A stretch of DNA of 8,999 nucleotides. Origin: Methanocellales archaeon (lineage in GTDB: Archaea > Halobacteriota > UBA148 > JAJOKI01). The notes beneath the pieces are model-generated. The model had not been told where the DNA came from. It did not search any database and saw nothing but the letters and a program-made list of their open reading frames with translations. The position numbers and the translations under genes were made by a program. Positions 6,335 through 8,999 of the stretch are shown piece by piece; position 1 is the first letter of the stretch, and each line of letters begins with the position of its first letter. The stretch covers positions 1-8,999 of the forward strand of contig JAJOKI010000089.1 of the NCBI GenBank assembly GCA_021129915.1, read 5' to 3'.

Positions 6335-6864
6335 TTTTTATATTTTTCTTTATACAACCTTATTGATTTCTCAATCGACCTCTTTGCCTCTTCTGCGCCT
6401 TTCCATCCCACCACTTCTATTTTTTTCCCTTCGAGCTCTTTATACACCTGGAAGAAGTGCGCTATTTCTCTTAATCTCTGGTGCGGCATATCCTCCATAT
6501 CTCTCGCATCTCCAAATCTTGGATCGTATTTTGGCACGCAGAGTATCTTGTCATCTTGCTTGCCCGCATCTATGAGCCTCAGCATGGCTATGGGCCTGCA
6601 TTCTATCAATATCCCTGGGTGTGTTGGGTTTGTCACAAGCACCAGTGCATCGAGCGCGTCTCCGTCCTCTGCTAATGTCTGTGGCATTATCCCATAGTCC
6701 CCCGGATAATGGAAGGGAGAGAATAACACCCTATCCAGCTTGAATATGTTGCGCTCCTTGTCATATTCGTATTTGTTCTGCGAGCCTTTTGGTATCTCCA
6801 CTATCACGTTAATTATGTCTGGTGATTTTTCTCCGGTCCCTATATCATGCCATATATTCCCCAT
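6325..6864 (-). CDS. ppa: Inorganic pyrophosphatase, soluble family I
   Basis: This enzyme hydrolyses pyrophosphate to two phosphates and so pulls biosynthetic reactions forward; it is cytosolic and Mg-dependent. The 179 residues are normal for the family. The signature DGDALD gives metal ligands Asp67, Asp69 and Asp72. EIPKGS (Lys26), FHYPGDYG (51-58) and IDAGKQDDK (98-106, with Asp99 and Asp104) complete the site, with Tyr141-Lys142 near the C-terminus. ATG at 6864 follows GGGAGTGA by 6 bases, which itself begins at the leuB stop; the gap to leuB is 14 bases, so the two form one operon. The unusual point is the end: the last two sense codons (TCC CAG) and the TAG stop are nucleotides 1-10 of the tRNA-Arg gene downstream. 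Confidence 0.96.
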   Translation of the reverse strand: MGNIWHDIGTGEKSPDIINVIVEIPKGSQNKYEYDKERNIFKLDRVLFSPFHYPGDYGIMPQTLAEDGDALDALVLVTNPTHPGILIECRPIAMLRLIDAGKQDDKILCVPKYDPRFGDARDMEDMPHQRLREIAHFFQVYKELEGKKIEVVGWKGAEEAKRSIEKSIRLYKEKYKKSQ

Positions 6865-6878
6865 TTCACTTCACTCCC

Positions 6879-8006
6879 TTAAGCTTCCCTTATAATCCTT
6901 GCGATGTTATCGCCCACATCTGAGGTACTGGATGACCCGCCCATGTCACGTGTCTTTACCTTTCCTTCTTTGATGTTTCGTTCTATGGCATTCACCACCG
7001 TATCCGCTGCCTCTTTCTCGCCCAAACGTTCCAATAGCATGGAGCCAGCCCATATCGTTGCGATGGGATTTGCCATGTTCATTCCCTTGTACTTCGGAGC
7101 TGAGCCGTGAATTGGCTCGAACATGCTTGTTCCATCTGGATTGATGTTTCCGCCTGGTGCAAATCCAAGACCGCCCTGTATCATGGCTCCCAAATCGGTG
7201 ATGATGTCCCCAAACATGTTTGGCGTAACCACTATATCAAACCACTCTGGGTTCTTGACGAACCACATCGTTATGGCATCTACGTAGTTGAAGTCGGTTT
7301 TAACATCGATGTAGTCTGCCGCGACTTCCTCAAATATTCGCCTCCAGAGCCCATATATATCTGTCAGCACGTTTGCCTTGTCCACTGAAGAAAGATGTCC
7401 TCTACTAGTCTGAGCAAGTTCAAATGCATATCGAATTACGCGTTCGGTGCCTTCCCTGCTGATCATGCCGATCTGGTATGCAATCTCGTCGCTGTCTGAA
7501 TCGATGTCAAGGTCAAATTTGACCTTGTATAATTTCCGGATGATGTCCAGTTCATGTGTAGATGCTCTTTTTTTCGTGGAGCCGCCAATTCCAATATAGA
7601 AATCCTCGGTATTCTCCCTCACGACTGTGAAGTCGATGTCCTTTGGTCCCTTATCCTTCAGGGGCGTCCAGACGCCCTCCAATAATTTTACGGGGCGGAG
7701 ATTGATGTATTGGTCGAAGTGGAATCTCATCGCCAGCAGAATTCCCTTTTCCAGTACGCCCGGCTTTACTCTATCATCTCCCACTGCGCCCAGATATATC
7801 ACCCTGTACTGCTCCAGTTCGCGCAAAATATCCTCTGATATCAACTCGCCGGTCGCCAGATAATGATCAGCTCCATGCGGATAATCGATCCATTCCATAT
7901 CAAAACCGTGTACCTCGGCAGCCGCATCCAGAACCTTTTTGCCCTCTGCTATGACCTCTGGCCCTATGCCATCTCCTGCCATAACAGGGACCTTGTATTG
8001 CGCCAT
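6879..8006 (-). CDS. leuB: 3-isopropylmalate dehydrogenase (isocitrate/isopropylmalate dehydrogenase family)
   Basis: The enzyme oxidatively decarboxylates 3-isopropylmalate to 2-oxoisocaproate in leucine synthesis, with NAD. It has 375 residues from ATG 8006, which follows GAGGAG by 6 bases; a GTG seven codons upstream lies before that site and is rejected. Family marks are GDGIGPE at 11-17, the substrate arginines in [13 protein letters not shown] (Arg94, Arg104) and [10 protein letters not shown] (Arg130), Lys210 in SVDKANVL, Asp243, Asp267 and Asp271 in [12 protein letters not shown] for the metal, and HGSAP at 300-304. The same fold is used by AksF (homoisocitrate dehydrogenase) and tartrate dehydrogenase, and FDQYxNLRP also occurs in the latter. 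The leuD gene 66 bases upstream makes the leucine role most likely. leuA and leuC are not in view. Confidence 0.88.
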   Translation of the reverse strand: MAQYKVPVMAGDGIGPEVIAEGKKVLDAAAEVHGFDMEWIDYPHGADHYLATGELISEDILRELEQYRVIYLGAVGDDRVKPGVLEKGILLAMRFHFDQYINLRPVKLLEGVWTPLKDKGPKDIDFTVVRENTEDFYIGIGGSTKKRASTHELDIIRKLYKVKFDLDIDSDSDEIAYQIGMISREGTERVIRYAFELAQTSRGHLSSVDKANVLTDIYGLWRRIFEEVAADYIDVKTDFNYVDAITMWFVKNPEWFDIVVTPNMFGDIITDLGAMIQGGLGFAPGGNINPDGTSMFEPIHGSAPKYKGMNMANPIATIWAGSMLLERLGEKEAADTVVNAIERNIKEGKVKTRDMGGSSSTSDVGDNIARIIREA

Positions 8007-8012
8007 AATATT

Positions 8013-8018
8013 CTCCTC
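8013..8018 (-). promoter_or_regulatory. Ribosome binding site that sets the leuB start
   Basis: The minus strand reads GAGGAG, 6 bases before ATG at 8006-8004. It lies inside the seven-codon extension that a GTG start at 8027 would add, so the ATG is preferred. Confidence 0.75.
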
Positions 8019-8072
8019 TATAAGCACTACTTCGCAATAACCCTTTTAGTTTTTTGAGTACTACATTTTGTC

Positions 8073-8552
8073 TTACAGTCTCGCTTTCGTATACTCGATC
8101 AACCCGCCAGACTTGATGATTTCCAGAATGAACTCTGGCATTGGCGTGGCATGATATGTCTCGCCCGTCGTTTTGTTACTGATAGTGCCCTTCTCGAAAT
8201 CCACCTCGAGGATGTTGTCCCCTTTAATGCGCCCTGTTTCAGCGCACTCGAGTAGGTGCAATCCCATATTTATGGCGTTCCTGAAGAATATGCCGGCAAA
8301 TGATTTTGCGATGATGCATTTGATTCCCGCGCCCTTCAATGCCAGTGGTGCATGCTCCCTGGAGGAGCCACAGCCGAAGTTTTTTCCTGCGACGATAATA
8401 TCGCCCAATTTTACTTCATCCGCAAAGCTTGGGCGAATCCCTATAAAAACATATTTTGCCAGCTCCTTCGGGTCGTTTATCGTAAGATACCTGCCAGGGA
8501 TAATTTCATCTGTGTTGACATCATCGCCAAATTTCCAAACGTTTCCTTTCAT
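8073..8552 (-). CDS. leuD: 3-isopropylmalate dehydratase small subunit
   Basis: With the iron-sulfur LeuC subunit (not in window), LeuD isomerises 2-isopropylmalate to 3-isopropylmalate. The 159 residues begin [20 protein letters not shown], the standard archaeal start, and carry [11 protein letters not shown] at 59-69. The loop that helps choose substrate in this family reads YLTIND at 22-27. It lacks the arginine that I recall as marking methanogen homoaconitase small subunits, so isopropylmalate is favoured over homoaconitate; this is inference from memory of the family. An in-frame ATG at 8630 would add 26 residues lying over the upstream ATPase remnant and the promoter, and is rejected. 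There is no Shine-Dalgarno site before ATG 8552, which fits a leaderless transcript. leuB follows after 66 bases. Confidence 0.9.
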   Translation of the reverse strand: MKGNVWKFGDDVNTDEIIPGRYLTINDPKELAKYVFIGIRPSFADEVKLGDIIVAGKNFGCGSSREHAPLALKGAGIKCIIAKSFAGIFFRNAINMGLHLLECAETGRIKGDNILEVDFEKGTISNKTTGETYHATPMPEFILEIIKSGGLIEYTKARL

Positions 8553-8575
8553 GATGTGGTGATTGTCGCTTGTCT

Positions 8576-8584
8576 TACTTAAAG
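8576..8584 (-). promoter_or_regulatory. Putative TATA box for leaderless leuD-leuB-ppa-tRNA transcription
   Basis: The minus strand reads CTTTAAGTA. Its centre is about 27 bases from the A of the leuD ATG at 8552, the usual TATA-to-start distance in archaea, so transcription would begin at or next to the start codon. The absence of a Shine-Dalgarno sequence agrees. The box sits 12 bases after the end of the ATPase remnant. Confidence 0.5.
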
Positions 8585-8595
8585 CATATCTTCTG

Positions 8596-8999
8596 CTAAA
8601 AATCCTCCAAATCATAGGCCAAATATCCATGCTCTCTCAGTTTTTTTAGCGATTAAACCGAAGTATTCCTTTTTCCAACTCAAGTCAACGAATTTTGATT
8701 TTTCCCTTAATTCTGTGAGAATTTTTAATGCTTCTCTCTTGCTCAATGAGTTCCATTTCACCTCAAAGAAGGCGACCCGTTTATCCCCATTTTTAAATGC
8801 CAATGCGTTCCGGCTGTTTAACTCAACAAGAAGTTGTTTCGAGATTTCCTCAAAACTTCTCCCAAACTCCTCTATCAAAATGCTTCTTGCCTCGTCTTTC
8901 AATGGTGCGAAATCCCTAAAAAGAAGTATTTTCAATGCAGATAAAATATCATTTCCTTTTATCCCCTGTTCTTCAGCATTTAGGTATGCCACCAAACAC
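8596..8999 (-). pseudogene. Remnant of an archaeal ATPase with DUF234 C-terminal domain (5' part outside window)
   Basis: Archaeal ATPases of this class combine a P-loop ATPase domain with a DUF234, PD-(D/E)xK-like tail. Only the tail region is here. Its landmarks are in three frames: VFGGIP at 8999-8982; then AYLNAEEQG through GRSFEEISKQLLVELN, FFEVKWNSLSKREA and KKEYFGLIAKK in the frame closing at TGA 8614-8612; then [15 protein letters not shown] ending at TAG 8598-8596. The last switch lies at a run of seven A (8647-8641), where one A fewer would restore the frame. Between VELNSRNAL and AFKNGDKR the block normally containing the GRWW and EID motifs is absent (about 25 residues). With the EID acidic residue missing, any nuclease-like activity should be lost. 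The likely reading is a decayed gene. Sequencing error could explain the homopolymer shift but not all the lesions. The family assignment rests on remembered motifs. Confidence 0.75.

Noticed and set aside
6348..6354. TATAAAG as a promoter of tRNA-Arg
   Set aside because: Its centre is about 17 bases from the tRNA 5' end, too close for a TATA box that normally sits 25-30 bases upstream; the stretch is the AAA-rich end of ppa.
6879..8006. Homoisocitrate dehydrogenase (aksF) as the main call
   Set aside because: The fold allows it, but the adjacent small subunit has YLTIND rather than an arginine-bearing loop, so the leucine pathway is the better fit.
8007..8027. Longer leuB starting at GTG 8027
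   Set aside because: The extension contains the GAGGAG ribosome site of the internal ATG, and the family starts near GDGIGPE.
8553..8630. Longer leuD starting at ATG 8630
   Set aside because: The added residues overlap the ATPase remnant and the TATA box, and do not match the family, which begins at [11 protein letters not shown].
1..8999. CRISPR arrays, insertion sequences, integrase sites, defence islands
   Set aside because: No regularly spaced repeats, transposase or integrase motifs, or phage-like genes were found on either strand.

Overview
The window looks like chromosomal DNA of a euryarchaeon, most likely a methanogen or a close relative of the Methanomicrobia/ANME groups. The evidence is an archaeal-type Dph2, MfnA (methanofuran or beta-alanine precursor synthesis), a methanogen-type Hpt, PEP synthase, TATA-like boxes at promoter distance, and a tRNA gene with no encoded CCA. 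Taxonomy is inferred from gene content only. Coding density is very high, and no mobile element, CRISPR array or defence locus is visible.

Region 1 (1-4535, minus strand) reads as one operon: a small HTH regulator, ppsA, mfnA, hpt and dph2, with gaps of about -4, 21, 15 and 21 bases. It links gluconeogenic PEP formation, an amino-acid decarboxylase, purine salvage and diphthamide synthesis. The regulator's open frame ends early. One base out of frame, the sequence continues plausibly and stops in an ATGA overlap with ppsA, so the gene is frameshifted here. hpt and dph2 both look as if they start at CTG, each preceded by a good Shine-Dalgarno sequence.

Region 2 (4524-4674) is a 151-base divergent promoter region. 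It separates the operon from serA (plus strand, D-3-phosphoglycerate dehydrogenase, TTG start).

Region 3 (6263-8583, minus strand) is a second transcription unit: leuD, leuB, ppa and a tRNA-Arg(GCG). leuD appears leaderless, with a TATA box 27 bases upstream of its ATG. The ppa stop codon lies inside the tRNA gene, and the two overlap by 10 bases. serA ends 13 bases from the tRNA in a convergent arrangement with no clear terminator.

Region 4 (8596-8999, minus strand) is the decayed C-terminal part of an archaeal ATPase with a DUF234-type tail. Its family landmarks are spread over three reading frames and an internal block is missing.

The content is mainly housekeeping metabolism: serine, leucine, PEP, pyrophosphate removal, cofactor and purine pathways. 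I found no clearly new system. The points of interest are the CTG starts, the CDS/tRNA overlap, the frameshifted regulator fused translationally to ppsA, and the decaying ATPase.
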